Below, piece after piece: positions 16,725 to 26,453 of a stretch of DNA of 64,000 bases. Position 1 is the stretch's first letter. Each line of letters begins with the position of its first letter. Below the pieces are notes generated by a model that made no database searches, had not been told where the DNA came from, and saw only the letters and a program-made list of their open reading frames with translations. Location of the stretch: positions 2,236,556 through 2,300,555 of the forward strand of contig NZ_CM001558.1 of NCBI RefSeq assembly GCF_000281895.1, read 5' to 3'. Made by a program: the position numbers and the translations under genes. Source of the DNA: Pseudomonas fluorescens Q2-87. Lineage in GTDB: Bacteria > Pseudomonadota > Gammaproteobacteria > Pseudomonadales > Pseudomonadaceae.

Positions 16725-17334
16725 CATGACGACTCTCACCCCCCGCCGCACCGCCATCCTGACCTTCATCCGCGAACGCATCGCCGAGCAGGGCCAGTCT
16801 CCCAGCCTCGCTGAAATCAGCGAGGCGTTCGGTTTCGCCTCCCGTAGCGTGGCGCGCAAACACGTGCTGGCACTCACCGAAGCCGGTTTCATCGAGGTCA
16901 ACCCGCACCAGGCCCGGGGTATCCGCTTGCTGAACCAACCGCCGCGTCCCGAGCTCCTGGACGTGCCGGTGCTGGGGCGAGTGGCCGCCGGACGGCCGAT
17001 CAGCGCCGATGCCGAGGTCCACAGCCGCCTGATGCTGGACCCGGCGATGTTCACCAGGGCGCCGGATTACCTGTTGCGCGTGCAAGGCGACTCGATGATC
17101 GAAGATGGCATTCTCGACGGGGACCTGGTGGGCGTGCAGCGCACACCGCAAGCCTCCAACGGCCAGATTGTCGTGGCGCGCCTGGACGGCGAAGTCACCA
17201 TCAAGCGCTTCGAACGCATCGGCGAGCGGGTGCGTCTGCTGCCGCGCAACCCGGCCTACCAGCCGATCATCGTCGAAGCCGACCAGGACCTGGCCATTGA
17301 AGGCGTGTTCTGTGGCTTGTTGAGGCAAGGCTGA
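16717..17334 (+). CDS. lexA2: SOS repressor LexA2
   Basis: A 205-residue LexA homologue. The N-terminal winged helix is RRTAILTFIRERIAEQG...SLAEISEAFGFASRSVARKHVLALTEAGFI. The self-cleavage site Ala91-Gly92 lies in GRVAAGRP; the catalytic pair is Ser126 (GDSMIEDG) and Lys163 (VTIKRFE). The position as first gene before imuA-imuB-dnaE2 identifies it as the LexA2 paralogue that controls the mutagenesis cassette. The start at 16717 has GAAAGAG upstream; ATG 16726 is an alternative without a ribosome site. The operator overlaps the start, so autoregulation is very likely. The stop overlaps imuA. Confidence 0.92.
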   Translation: MYSMTTLTPRRTAILTFIRERIAEQGQSPSLAEISEAFGFASRSVARKHVLALTEAGFIEVNPHQARGIRLLNQPPRPELLDVPVLGRVAAGRPISADAEVHSRLMLDPAMFTRAPDYLLRVQGDSMIEDGILDGDLVGVQRTPQASNGQIVVARLDGEVTIKRFERIGERVRLLPRNPAYQPIIVEADQDLAIEGVFCGLLRQG

Positions 17335-17966
17335 TGGGCGCTGTCGTTGCATTGGACACGCTGTTCAACGGCGGTCAGGTCTGGAAGGGCCGGCCTGCGC
17401 CGCCGGCCGCCAGCCCGCAACCCACCGGTCATGCTGCACTGGACGCGGCGCTGCCCAGCGGCGGCTGGCCGGAAGCGGCCTTGACGGAGTTGCTCATCGC
17501 CGCGCCGGGCGTGGGCGAGTTGCAATTGGTATGGCCTACCCTGGCGCGACTGTCGGCAGCAGGGGAGCGGATCGTGCTGGTGGCACCGCCGTTCGTGCCC
17601 TATCCCCAGGCCTGGCAGAGCGCCGGCATCGATTTGCGTCAGTTGTCAGTGATCCGCGCCGATGAGCGCGATGCCCTGTGGGCCACCGAGCAATGCTTGC
17701 GTTCGGGCAGTTGCGGCGCGGTGCTGTGCTGGCCCCGTCAGGCGGATGACCGGGCCATGCGGCGGCTGCAAGTGGCGGCTGAAACCGGCCAGACCCTGGC
17801 GTTCGCCTGGCGCTCGATCCAGGAGGCCATCAACCCGTCGCCGGCGGCCCTGCGCATTGCCATCGATACGCGACCGGCGCAATTGCGCGTGCTCAAGTGC
17901 CGGGGCGGACTGGCCCGTTCGGCGCCGATTGCCTTTGCCTCGCTCATCACACAGACAGGGCACTGA
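17334..17966 (+). CDS. imuA: ImuA, translesion mutagenesis accessory protein
   Basis: A 210-residue RecA/SulA-like protein (called SulA2 in some Pseudomonas annotations). The N-terminus has PTGHAALDAALPSGGWPEAALTELL, the family signature, and the middle keeps a RecA-like beta-alpha layout (ERIVLVAPPFVPYPQAW) without a full Walker A. ImuA links ImuB and DnaE2 to damaged DNA and RecA. The start overlaps the lexA2 stop, and imuB begins seven bases after its end, so it is co-induced in the SOS response. Confidence 0.9.
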   Translation: MGAVVALDTLFNGGQVWKGRPAPPAASPQPTGHAALDAALPSGGWPEAALTELLIAAPGVGELQLVWPTLARLSAAGERIVLVAPPFVPYPQAWQSAGIDLRQLSVIRADERDALWATEQCLRSGSCGAVLCWPRQADDRAMRRLQVAAETGQTLAFAWRSIQEAINPSPAALRIAIDTRPAQLRVLKCRGGLARSAPIAFASLITQTGH

Positions 17967-17973
17967 GGTTGCG

Positions 17974-19395
17974 ATGCGCTGGGTCTGTATTCTCTTCCCG
18001 CAATTGGCGCTGGACGCCGCGCTGCGCCAGCGCCCCGATCCAGACGAACCCCTGGCGCTGCTGACCGGCCCGGCCCAGCGTCGGGTACTGCAAGCGGTGA
18101 ATGCGCAGGCAAGGGCCCTGGGCTTGCGTCCCGGCCAGACCATGACGGCTGCCCAGGCCCTGAGCAAGGGGTTCGCCACGGCCGAATACGACGCGACGCA
18201 GATCGAGCACTGGCAACAGTTCCTGGCGGCCTGGGCCTACCGTTTCAGCTCCCAGGTCAGCGTGCATTATCCGCGCACGGTGCTGTTCGAGATCGAGTCG
18301 AGCCTGGGCCTGTTCGGGCCCTGGCCGGTGTTCGAAGCGCGGTTGCGGGCCGAGCTGACTGAACTGGGATTTCGGCACCGCATCGTCGCCGCACCGAACC
18401 CGGTGGCGGCGCGGGTGTTGGCCAATGCCTATGACGCCTTGGTGGTGCCCGACAGCGAGGCCTTGCAGGCGTGCCTGGGACAGATGCCGGTGGACCGCAT
18501 CGGCCTGGAACCCGACGCCGCCCTGGCTTTGTCGCGCATGGGCCTGCGCCGCCTGGACCAGGTCCAGGCCTTGCCCCGAAACACCTTGGCACGACGCTTC
18601 GAAGCCCAGGTACTCAAGCACCTCGATGCGCTGGTGGGCAGCCGCACCCTGGCGCTGTCGTTCTATTTACCGCCGGACCGTTTCGATGTGCGCATCGAAC
18701 TCAACTACGACGTCCAGTCCCACCAGGCGCTGCTGTTCCCGTTGCGGCGATTGACCGGTGACCTGGCGGCCTTTCTATGCGGCCGCGACAGCGGCGTGCA
18801 GCGTTTTGACTTGCATCTGGAGCACGCCGGCTTGCCGGATACGCTGATCAAGGTCGGCCTGCTCAGCGCCGAGCGGGATCCTTCGATGCTCTTCGAACTG
18901 GCCCGGGGCCGATTGGAGCAAGTCCAGGTCGAAGCCCCTGTGCGCGGCTTTCGCTTGTGTGCCGAAGACCTGCCGAGTTTCGTGCCCCAGCGCCTGGAAC
19001 TGTTCGACGAACGTCCCCAACAATCCTTGCCCTGGGAACAACTGCGCGAACGGTTGCGGGCCCGGCTGGGGGACGAAGCGGTGCAGGGGCTGGGGTTTCG
19101 TGACGATCATCGGCCTGAATGCGCTTGGCAAATGATCCCTCAGCTTCGCCCCCAAGTCTGTCCGGTGCGCGAGGGCGTACAGCGTCCCGGCTGGCTGCTC
19201 GACGAACCCCAGGCATTGCCGCCAGGCCAGGCGCATATCTTCATGGGCCCGGAGCGCATCGAGACCGGCTGGTGGGATGGCGCCGATGTGCGTCGCGATT
19301 ATTACCTGATCGAAACCCGCACTGGGCAACGTGGCTGGGCCTATCGCACGGTGGGCGAAGACGGGCCGCTGTGGCTGCAAGGGTGGTTCGCATGA
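17974..19395 (+). CDS. imuB: ImuB, Y-family polymerase-like protein
   Basis: A 473-residue Y-family DNA polymerase homologue starting [20 protein letters not shown]. The acidic catalytic residues of true Y-family polymerases (for example the DVDCFF motif of DinB) are not present at the N-terminus, as is usual for ImuB, which serves as an adaptor to the beta clamp and DnaE2. The little-finger region and the C-terminal ImuB domain (ending [20 protein letters not shown]) are intact. GAGG precedes the ATG, and the stop overlaps the dnaE2 start. Confidence 0.92.
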   Translation: MRWVCILFPQLALDAALRQRPDPDEPLALLTGPAQRRVLQAVNAQARALGLRPGQTMTAAQALSKGFATAEYDATQIEHWQQFLAAWAYRFSSQVSVHYPRTVLFEIESSLGLFGPWPVFEARLRAELTELGFRHRIVAAPNPVAARVLANAYDALVVPDSEALQACLGQMPVDRIGLEPDAALALSRMGLRRLDQVQALPRNTLARRFEAQVLKHLDALVGSRTLALSFYLPPDRFDVRIELNYDVQSHQALLFPLRRLTGDLAAFLCGRDSGVQRFDLHLEHAGLPDTLIKVGLLSAERDPSMLFELARGRLEQVQVEAPVRGFRLCAEDLPSFVPQRLELFDERPQQSLPWEQLRERLRARLGDEAVQGLGFRDDHRPECAWQMIPQLRPQVCPVREGVQRPGWLLDEPQALPPGQAHIFMGPERIETGWWDGADVRRDYYLIETRTGQRGWAYRTVGEDGPLWLQGWFA

Positions 19396-22300
19396 GCGTT
19401 GAGTATGCCGAGCTGCATTGCTTGTCGAACTTCAGCTTCCAGCGCGGCGCCTCCAGTGCCCTGGAACTCTGCCGTCGGGCCAAGGAGCAGGGCTATCAGG
19501 CCCTGGCGATTACCGACGAATGCACCCTGGCCGGGATCGTCCGGGCCTGGCAGGCGGCCAAGGAACTGGACCTGCACCTGATCGTCGGCAGCGAGATCCA
19601 GGTCGAAAACGGTCCGAAACTGGTGTTGCTGGTGGAAAACCTGGAAGGCTATCAAGCCTTGTGCCGGTTGATCACCCGCGCCCGGCGCCGCAGCGAGAAG
19701 GGCCGCTATCGCATTGTGCGCGAGGATTTCGATGAGCCCCTGCCAGGATTACTGGCGCTGTGGGTGCCTGATAGCAAGGATGGCGAGGTGCAGGGCCATT
19801 GGCTCCAGTCGATCTTCGCAGGGCGCCTGTGGCTGGCGGTCCAGTTGCATTGCGGGCAGGACGACCGCCGTCGGTTGGCGGATTTGCTGGCCCTGGCTGA
19901 ACGCCTGAATCTTCCTGCCGTGGCCAGTGGTGATGTGCACATGCACGTGCGTGGTCGTCGTGCCTTGCAGGACACCATGACCGCCATCCGGCACCACGTC
20001 ACGGTCGCCGAGGCCGGGCAACGCCTGCACCCCAACGGCGAACGCCATTTGCGCAGCCGCAAGGATCTGGCCGATCTCTACCCTCGCGCCTTGCTCGACG
20101 AGACACTGGACATCGCCCAGCGTTGCACCTTCGATCTCAGCCAACTGCGTTATCAATACCCCCGCGAGCTGGTGCCGGAAGGTCATGACTCGACGTCCTG
20201 GCTGCGGGAATTGACTGAGCGCGGAATGCGTAGGCGGTGGGAAGCGGGGGTGGAAGACAAGGTCCGCACACAGATCGACACTGAGTTGAAATTGATCGCC
20301 GAGCTGGGCTACGACAGTTATTTCCTCACCGTGCAGGACATCGTCAGCTTCGCTCGCGAGCGGCATATTCTCTGCCAGGGGCGCGGTTCGGCGGCTAATT
20401 CGGCGGTGTGCTACGCCTTGGGCATCACCGAAATCGACCCCAGTCATACCAAGATGCTGTTCGAACGATTCCTGTCCCGGGAGCGCAACGAGCCGCCGGA
20501 CATCGATGTCGATTTCGAACATGAGCGTCGTGAAGAAGTCTTGCAGTACGTGTTCCAGCGCTACGGCCGTCATCGTGCGGCGCTCACGGCGGTGGTCAGC
20601 AGCTACCACGGCGCCGGGGCGGTGCGCGACGTCGCCAAGGCCCTGGGCCTGCCGCCGGACCAGGTCAATGCGCTGGCCGATTGCTGTGGACGCTGGAGCG
20701 ATGAAGCTCCGCCGGTAGACCGCTTGCGTGAGGGAGGCTTCGACCCGGACAGCCCGGTGTTGCGTCGGGTGCTGGGCCTGACTGGGCAACTGATCGGCTT
20801 CCCTCGGCACTTGTCCCAGCACCCTGGCGGCTTCGTGATATCCGAACAACCCCTGGACACCTTGGTACCGGTGGAAAACGCGGCGATGGCCGAGCGCACC
20901 ATCATCCAGTGGGACAAGGACGATCTGGACGCGGTCGGCCTGCTCAAGGTGGACATTCTGGCCCTGGGCATGCTCAGCGCGATTCGTCGTTGTTTCGACC
21001 TGATCGCGCAATACCGGGGCGAGCGCCATACCCTGGCGTCGCTGGCCAAGGACGATCAGGCCACATTCCAGATGATCAGTCGCGCCGACACCATCGGCGT
21101 CTTCCAGATCGAGTCCCGGGCGCAGATGGCGATGTTGCCCCGGCTCAAGCCCAAGGATTATTACGACCTGGTGATCGAAGTGGCGATCGTGCGGCCAGGC
21201 CCGATTCAGGGTGGGATGGTGCATCCCTACTTGCGTCGACGAAATGGCGAGGAGGCCATCACTTTTCCTTCGCCGGAATTGAAAGAGGTCCTGGGACGCA
21301 CCTTGGGCATTCCGTTGTTCCAGGAACAAGTCATGCAGATCGCCATCGTCGCCGCCGATTACACTCCCGGTGAAGCCGACCAACTGCGCCGCTCCATGGC
21401 CGCCTGGAAACGCCATGGCGGGTTGGAGCCCCATCGAGAACGCCTGGCAGCGGGGATGAAGAAAAACGGCTACACCCCCGAATTCGCCGCGCAGATCTTC
21501 GAACAGATCAAGGGCTTCGGCAATTACGGCTTTCCCGAGTCTCACGCTGCCAGTTTCGCCTTGCTGACCTACGCCAGCAGCTGGCTTAAATGCCACGAAC
21601 CGGCGGCATTCGCCTGTGCCCTGATCAACAGCTGGCCGATGGGGTTCTACAGCCCGGACCAGATTCTCCAGGATGCCCGCCGGCATCAACTGCAGATCCG
21701 CCCGGTGGACGTGCGCGCCAGTGACTGGGATTGCAGCCTTGAACCCATGGAAGGCCAGCAGCCGGCGATCCGAATGGGGCTGCGCCTGGTCAAGGGCTTT
21801 CGCCAAGAGGATGCCCGCCGTATCGAAACAGCCCGTCGGCAGCGGGCATTCTGTGACGTGGCCGACCTGGGCGAACGCGCGCAACTCGATGCCCGGGCGC
21901 AGGCGCAACTGGCCGATGCTGGAGCCCTGCGCGGCCTGGCCGGTGATCGCCATCGTGCGCGCTGGGAAGTGGCCGGGGTGCAGAAGCAGCTGGGCCTGTT
22001 CGCCGGATTGCCTAGCCAGGAAGAACCGCCCGTGGAGCTGCCGACACCGACGGTAGGGGAGAACCTGTTTGCCGATTACGCCACGCTTGGCACGACATTG
22101 GGGCCTCATCCGCTGGCCTTGCTGCGTCCCGAGCTGCGCGCGCGACGCTGCCGCAGCTCAAGGGAATTGCAGGCTGTGGAACATGGCCGCAACGTCAGCG
22201 TCGCCGGGCTGGTCACCGGACGCCAGCGCCCAGGCACAGCCAGCGGCGTGACCTTCGTCACCCTGGAAGATGAATTCGGCAACCTCAACGTGGTGGTTTG

Positions 22301-22469
22301 GCGCGACCTGGCCGAACGTCAGCGAAAGATCCTGGTGGGCTCGCAATTGCTGCGGGTCGACGGACGCTGGGAAAGCGTCGGCGAGGTCCGCCATCTGATC
22401 GCCGGACGCTTGAGCGACCTGACGGAGTTGCTGGCGGGTATCCAGGTGCATAGCCGCGATTTCCGTTGA
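19392..22469 (+). CDS. dnaE2: Error-prone DNA polymerase III alpha subunit DnaE2 (ImuC)
   Basis: A 1025-residue C-family DNA polymerase, shorter than replicative DnaE (about 1160-1175). It begins with a PHP domain ([23 protein letters not shown]), has the palm aspartates in [14 protein letters not shown], and ends with an OB-fold ([36 protein letters not shown]). It lacks the C-terminal tau-binding part of DnaE. It performs error-prone translesion synthesis with ImuA and ImuB. The start is set by overlap with the imuB stop. It is the last gene of the lexA2 operon. Confidence 0.95.
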   Translation: MSVEYAELHCLSNFSFQRGASSALELCRRAKEQGYQALAITDECTLAGIVRAWQAAKELDLHLIVGSEIQVENGPKLVLLVENLEGYQALCRLITRARRRSEKGRYRIVREDFDEPLPGLLALWVPDSKDGEVQGHWLQSIFAGRLWLAVQLHCGQDDRRRLADLLALAERLNLPAVASGDVHMHVRGRRALQDTMTAIRHHVTVAEAGQRLHPNGERHLRSRKDLADLYPRALLDETLDIAQRCTFDLSQLRYQYPRELVPEGHDSTSWLRELTERGMRRRWEAGVEDKVRTQIDTELKLIAELGYDSYFLTVQDIVSFARERHILCQGRGSAANSAVCYALGITEIDPSHTKMLFERFLSRERNEPPDIDVDFEHERREEVLQYVFQRYGRHRAALTAVVSSYHGAGAVRDVAKALGLPPDQVNALADCCGRWSDEAPPVDRLREGGFDPDSPVLRRVLGLTGQLIGFPRHLSQHPGGFVISEQPLDTLVPVENAAMAERTIIQWDKDDLDAVGLLKVDILALGMLSAIRRCFDLIAQYRGERHTLASLAKDDQATFQMISRADTIGVFQIESRAQMAMLPRLKPKDYYDLVIEVAIVRPGPIQGGMVHPYLRRRNGEEAITFPSPELKEVLGRTLGIPLFQEQVMQIAIVAADYTPGEADQLRRSMAAWKRHGGLEPHRERLAAGMKKNGYTPEFAAQIFEQIKGFGNYGFPESHAASFALLTYASSWLKCHEPAAFACALINSWPMGFYSPDQILQDARRHQLQIRPVDVRASDWDCSLEPMEGQQPAIRMGLRLVKGFRQEDARRIETARRQRAFCDVADLGERAQLDARAQAQLADAGALRGLAGDRHRARWEVAGVQKQLGLFAGLPSQEEPPVELPTPTVGENLFADYATLGTTLGPHPLALLRPELRARRCRSSRELQAVEHGRNVSVAGLVTGRQRPGTASGVTFVTLEDEFGNLNVVVWRDLAERQRKILVGSQLLRVDGRWESVGEVRHLIAGRLSDLTELLAGIQVHSRDFR

Positions 22470-22643
22470 AGCCTGTTGTTGTGCTGCGGACTTTTGGACC
22501 TGGGCAGGGAAGAATCCCTTGCTGGGACAGTGCCCGGATCGACCGCCATGAAACCAAACGCCAACCCCGCGCTCGAAGCTCTGGGCGCAAGGGACTTGTG
22601 ATGTGTCAACTCCCAGCAGGTATTTGAGGTTCAGAATCTAGCC

Positions 22644-24755
22644 ATGCAGTTTCTATCCCAGAATCACGGGTGCTCCGGGTGGGGTGCAGAAATGGCCGGG
22701 CGTATCCGGGCGTTCGATTGGAGCCAGACCGAACTGGGCCCTATCGAGCATTGGACCGCCAGCCTGCGCAGCGCCGTGCAGGTGTTGTTGGCTTCGCCCT
22801 TGCCGATGGTGATGTTATGGGGCCGCCAGGGCTTCATGATCTATAACGATGCCTACGCCGAGTTCGCCGGTGGCCGTCATCCCTATCTGCTGGGGCGAGC
22901 GGTGGAGCTGGGCTGGCCGGAAGTCGCCGAATTCAATCGCCACGTGCTCGACGTCTGCCTGGCCGGCGGCACCTTGTCCTATCGCAGTAAAGAACTGGTC
23001 CTGCTGCGTGATGGCAAGCCGGAAAATGTCTGGATGGACCTTTACTACAGCCCGGTACCGGACGATGACCAAACCCCGGCGGGCGTGTTGGCGATCGTAG
23101 TGGAAACCACCGAACATGTATTGACCGAGCGGGCGCGGCAGCAGGCCGAGCGCAGTTACCGCGCGGTCAATGAGCGCATCCAGCTGGCGCTTTCGGCCGG
23201 GCCGCTGCTGGGGTCTTTCGTCTGGGATGTCCAAGCCGACACGCTGTCTGGCGACGAGCGTTTCGCCCGTACTTTCAACTACCCGCCCAGTTGCCCGCTG
23301 GACGCTTTACCCATCGAGATCGCACGCCAGAGCATTCATCCGGACGACCTTGAGGAGGTTAGCCAGAAGACCGAACTGACGTTGCGCACGGGCACGCCTT
23401 ACAGCGTCGAGTATCGGGTGCGTCGCTCCGATGGTGATTACCTGTGGGTGCAGGCCAGCGGTCGATGCGAATTCGACGCGACCGGCAGGCCCCTGCGTTT
23501 CCCGGGCGTGCTGATCGACATCAACGAGCGCAAGACCGCCGAAGCCTCGCTGCTCAAGTTCACGCGGGATCTGGAGCAGCGCGTCGCCGAAGAAGTGCAG
23601 GCGCGGTTGACGGCAGAAGAACAGTTGCGCCAGTCGCAAAAACTCGAAGCCATTGGTGGCCTGACCGGCGGCGTGGCCCACGACTTCAACAACCTGCTGC
23701 AAGTCATCGCCGGCAACCTGCACCTGCTGGCCCGCCATGAGTCGGACAACGCTAACGTGCAGCGACGGGTAAGCGCTTCCATCGAAGCCGTGGAGCGGGG
23801 CGCTAGATTGTCATCGCAACTGCTGGCTTTTGCCCGGCGCCAGCCGTTGTCTCCGGCGATCTACAACCCGCGGCGCATTTACGATGGCATGGGTGAGTTG
23901 TTACAGCGGGCCCTGGGCGAAACCATCCGGATTGACGTGACTTTGCCTGAGGAACCCTGGTGCATCCACGTCGATCGCAATCAGCTGGAAAACGCCCTGC
24001 TGAACCTGGCGATCAATGCCCGCGATGCCATGGGCGGCGAGGGCAACATCGACATGATCGGCGAGAACATCGCGCTCGATGAGGCCGCCTGTGCCGGCAA
24101 AGGCATCCCGGCGGGCGACTACGTGCGATTGTCGGTAATCGATCGCGGCGCAGGCATGCCGCCGGACGTCTTGAACCAAGTGTTCGAGCCATTCTTCACC
24201 ACCAAGACCGACGGCCAGGGCACTGGGCTTGGCTTGAGCATGGTGTTCGGGTTCGTCAAGCAGAGCGGCGGTCATATCGAGATTGCCAGCACCCTGGGCG
24301 AGGGAACCCGGGCGCAGATGTATTTTCCCCGCAGCTTGCAACCTGAAACCACAGAACAGGTACCACACGACTCGCTCGAGCCTGGGGGGCAAGAGACGAT
24401 CCTGGTGGTGGAAGACAATGACGAGGTGCGCAGCGCGTCGGTGGAATTGCTGGAGCAGGCCGGATATCGGACCCTGACCGCCGTCAATGCCGATGCGGCG
24501 ATGAAGCTGCTGCTTGAAGGCGCCTCGGTGGACCTGATCTTCACCGACGTGGTCATGCCCGGCCTGATCAAGAGTTCCGACCTGGCCGCCTGGGCCAAGG
24601 TGCAGAACCCGCCGGTCCCGGTATTGTTCACCTCAGGGCACACCCGCGACATCATTTCCCGGAACCACCAGTTGAGCCCCGACACTCATTTGCTGAGCAA
24701 GCCCTACGGTCCGGATGCCCTGACCCGAATGGTGCGCAGCGTCCTGGGCAGTTGA
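22644..24755 (+). CDS. Hybrid sensor histidine kinase/response regulator with PAS domains
   Basis: A 703-residue soluble hybrid kinase with no membrane segment. Order: a PAS-like sensor region (residues about 40-160), a second PAS/PAC (about 175-297, ending PGVLIDINERK), a short coiled coil, a HisKA-type phosphoacceptor (GGVAHDFNN, His346), an HATPase domain with N (NLAINARDAM), G1 (DRGAGMP) and G2 (GTGLGLSM) boxes, and a receiver domain with phosphoacceptor Asp635 (LIFTDVVMPG). It resembles the blue-light or redox PAS-hybrid kinases common in Pseudomonas, but no LOV cysteine motif (NCRFLQ) is present. It is not in an operon with a partner; the output is unknown. Confidence 0.9.
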   Translation: MQFLSQNHGCSGWGAEMAGRIRAFDWSQTELGPIEHWTASLRSAVQVLLASPLPMVMLWGRQGFMIYNDAYAEFAGGRHPYLLGRAVELGWPEVAEFNRHVLDVCLAGGTLSYRSKELVLLRDGKPENVWMDLYYSPVPDDDQTPAGVLAIVVETTEHVLTERARQQAERSYRAVNERIQLALSAGPLLGSFVWDVQADTLSGDERFARTFNYPPSCPLDALPIEIARQSIHPDDLEEVSQKTELTLRTGTPYSVEYRVRRSDGDYLWVQASGRCEFDATGRPLRFPGVLIDINERKTAEASLLKFTRDLEQRVAEEVQARLTAEEQLRQSQKLEAIGGLTGGVAHDFNNLLQVIAGNLHLLARHESDNANVQRRVSASIEAVERGARLSSQLLAFARRQPLSPAIYNPRRIYDGMGELLQRALGETIRIDVTLPEEPWCIHVDRNQLENALLNLAINARDAMGGEGNIDMIGENIALDEAACAGKGIPAGDYVRLSVIDRGAGMPPDVLNQVFEPFFTTKTDGQGTGLGLSMVFGFVKQSGGHIEIASTLGEGTRAQMYFPRSLQPETTEQVPHDSLEPGGQETILVVEDNDEVRSASVELLEQAGYRTLTAVNADAAMKLLLEGASVDLIFTDVVMPGLIKSSDLAAWAKVQNPPVPVLFTSGHTRDIISRNHQLSPDTHLLSKPYGPDALTRMVRSVLGS

Positions 24756-24850
24756 TCGCGGCGACCTAAACAAATGGAACCGAAGCCATTGTGTCCCCTT
24801 CGAATGGCTATGGCCGATTCACATGCGGCCCTGTCATGAACGAGGTGCCT

Positions 24851-25129
24851 ATGAACGACGAACCTGCAACCACGCAGCAACAAGGACAGACGCAAACGTC
24901 GTCCCCGCGCAACGATCCGGCCATCGACCCACAGGTTCCGGCCGGCTCACCCAATACCCCCGTCAGCCCCACCGAGGGAGGCCAGGCCCAGAGCGCGACC
25001 CCGGAGGTCGATCAGAAAAAACACCATCAGGACAATGACAACACCTTCAGCCCCGGCTTCAAGCCTGACCCGGACCGGCCGAAATCCGATGACAACACTG
25101 ATGCCGATATTGATACCGATGGTGGCTAG
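24851..25129 (+). CDS. Small acidic, disordered hypothetical protein
   Basis: A 92-residue protein rich in Pro, Gln, Ser, Thr and Asp, starting MNDEPATTQQQG and ending in an Asp run (DDNTDADIDTDGG). It has no hydrophobic core, signal or recognisable domain, so it is probably intrinsically disordered. GAGG five to six bases before ATG 24851 and a strong terminator right after the stop argue that it is expressed. I do not recognise a function. Confidence 0.6.
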   Translation: MNDEPATTQQQGQTQTSSPRNDPAIDPQVPAGSPNTPVSPTEGGQAQSATPEVDQKKHHQDNDNTFSPGFKPDPDRPKSDDNTDADIDTDGG

Positions 25130-25135
25130 CCAACG

Positions 25136-25168
25136 AAAAAGCCCGACTTCACAGCCGGGCTTTTTTTT
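25136..25168. terminator. Rho-independent terminator, probably bidirectional
   Basis: AAAAAGCCCG, a short loop, then CGGGCTTTTTTTT. A-run and T-run on either side of the GC stem let it work on both strands. It lies between the small acidic protein gene and the convergent ilvE gene and probably ends both transcripts. Confidence 0.9.
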
Positions 25169-25186
25169 GACACGCTCAGGCGTGGA

Positions 25187-26206
25187 TCACACCTTGACGA
25201 TCCAACCCGCCGGCGCTTCCACGTCGCCGGTCTGCACGCCGGTCAGCTCCTTGTAGAGCTTCTGGGTGATCGGGCCGACTTCGGTTTCGCTGTGGAACAC
25301 GTGCAGCTTGTCCTTGTAGCTGATGCCGCCAATCGGAGTGATGACCGCAGCGGTACCGCAGGCACCGGCTTCCTTGAAGTCCGACAGCTTGTCGATAAGC
25401 ACGTCGCCTTCGATCACTTCCAGGCCCAGGCGCGATTTGGCCAGTTCGATCAGCGACAGGCGGGTGATGCCCGGCAGGACCGAAGGGGAGTTGGGGGTGA
25501 CGAATTTGTTGTCGTGGGTGATGCCGAAGAAGTTCGCCGAGCCGACTTCTTCGATTTTCGAATGGGTCAGCGGATCGAGGTAGATGCAGTCGGCGAAGCT
25601 GGCTTTCTTGGCCTGGGAGCCGGGCATCAGGCTGGCGGCGTAGTTGCCACCGACCTTGGCCGCGCCGGTGCCTTGTGGGGCGGCACGGTCGAAGCTGGAA
25701 ATCAGGAAGTTATGCGGGGTCAGGCCGCCCTTGAAGTAGGCGCCGACCGGGATGCAGAAGATCGAGAAGATGAACTCCGGCGCGGTGCGCACGCCGATGT
25801 TGTCACCCACGCCGATCACGAACGGACGCAGGTACAGCGCGCCGCCGGTGCCGTAAGGCGGGATGAAGCGCTCGTTGGCGCGGACCACTTGCTTGCAGGC
25901 TTCGACGAACTGCTCGGTCTCGACGAATGGCATCAGCAGGCGGGCGCAGCTGCGCTGCATGCGGGCGGCGTTCTGGTCCGGGCGGAACAGGTTGATCGAA
26001 CCGTCCTTGCAGCGATAGGCCTTCAAGCCTTCGAAGCATTGCTGGCCATAGTGCAGCGCCGTGGAGCCTTCGCTGATGTGCAACACATTGTCGTCGGTCA
26101 GGGTGCCGGCGTCCCAGGCGCCATCGCGCCAGTGCGACAGGTAGCGTTTGTCGGTCTTGATGTAGTCAAAGCCCAGTTTGTCCCAATTGATGCTCTCGTT
26201 ACCCAT
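25187..26206 (-). CDS. ilvE: Branched-chain amino acid aminotransferase
   Basis: A 339-residue class IV PLP aminotransferase of the larger BCAT type. The PLP lysine is Lys184 in GAAKVGGNYAAS; other family marks are HYGQQCFEGLKAYR, YLRPFVIG and SANFFGI. It interconverts leucine, isoleucine and valine with their 2-keto acids using 2-oxoglutarate/glutamate in the cytoplasm. The length and the YFKGGLTP motif match IlvE-II of pseudomonads. AGAGGG precedes the ATG. The neighbouring bkd operon oxidises the keto acids it produces, so the two fit one catabolic route, though a 247-base gap with a REPIN separates them. Confidence 0.95.
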   Translation of the reverse strand: MGNESINWDKLGFDYIKTDKRYLSHWRDGAWDAGTLTDDNVLHISEGSTALHYGQQCFEGLKAYRCKDGSINLFRPDQNAARMQRSCARLLMPFVETEQFVEACKQVVRANERFIPPYGTGGALYLRPFVIGVGDNIGVRTAPEFIFSIFCIPVGAYFKGGLTPHNFLISSFDRAAPQGTGAAKVGGNYAASLMPGSQAKKASFADCIYLDPLTHSKIEEVGSANFFGITHDNKFVTPNSPSVLPGITRLSLIELAKSRLGLEVIEGDVLIDKLSDFKEAGACGTAAVITPIGGISYKDKLHVFHSETEVGPITQKLYKELTGVQTGDVEAPAGWIVKV

Positions 26207-26346
26207 GACACCCTCTATTTCTTAACAACCGTCGAAACGGTTCAAGGCTTCTGACGTATTTTGGATGGGGACAACAATACTTCATTCCGGGGTTGTTTCG
26301 CAGCCTGCTCGATAAGGGGCAGGCATATTTTCCCGGCGTTTCACCT

Positions 26347-26439
26347 GTGGCGAGGGAGCTTGCTCCCGCTCGAGTGCGCAGCACTCGCAAAAAAGCCAGG
26401 GCCGCTTCGCTGCCCAGCGGGAGCAAGCTCCCTCGCCAC
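26347..26439. repeat. REPIN, family 2
   Basis: Inverted pair of the second REP core (GTGGCGAGGGAGCTTGCTCC and complement) with a GC-rich spacer. It sits between the convergent end of lpdV and the start of ilvE. Its core differs from family 1. Confidence 0.85.
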
Positions 26440-26453
26440 GGTGGATATCATCG

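Noticed and set aside
19749..22109. Minus-strand open frame of 786 codons
   Set aside because: It lies fully antisense to dnaE2, which has clear polymerase motifs; the antisense translation has no recognisable family features.
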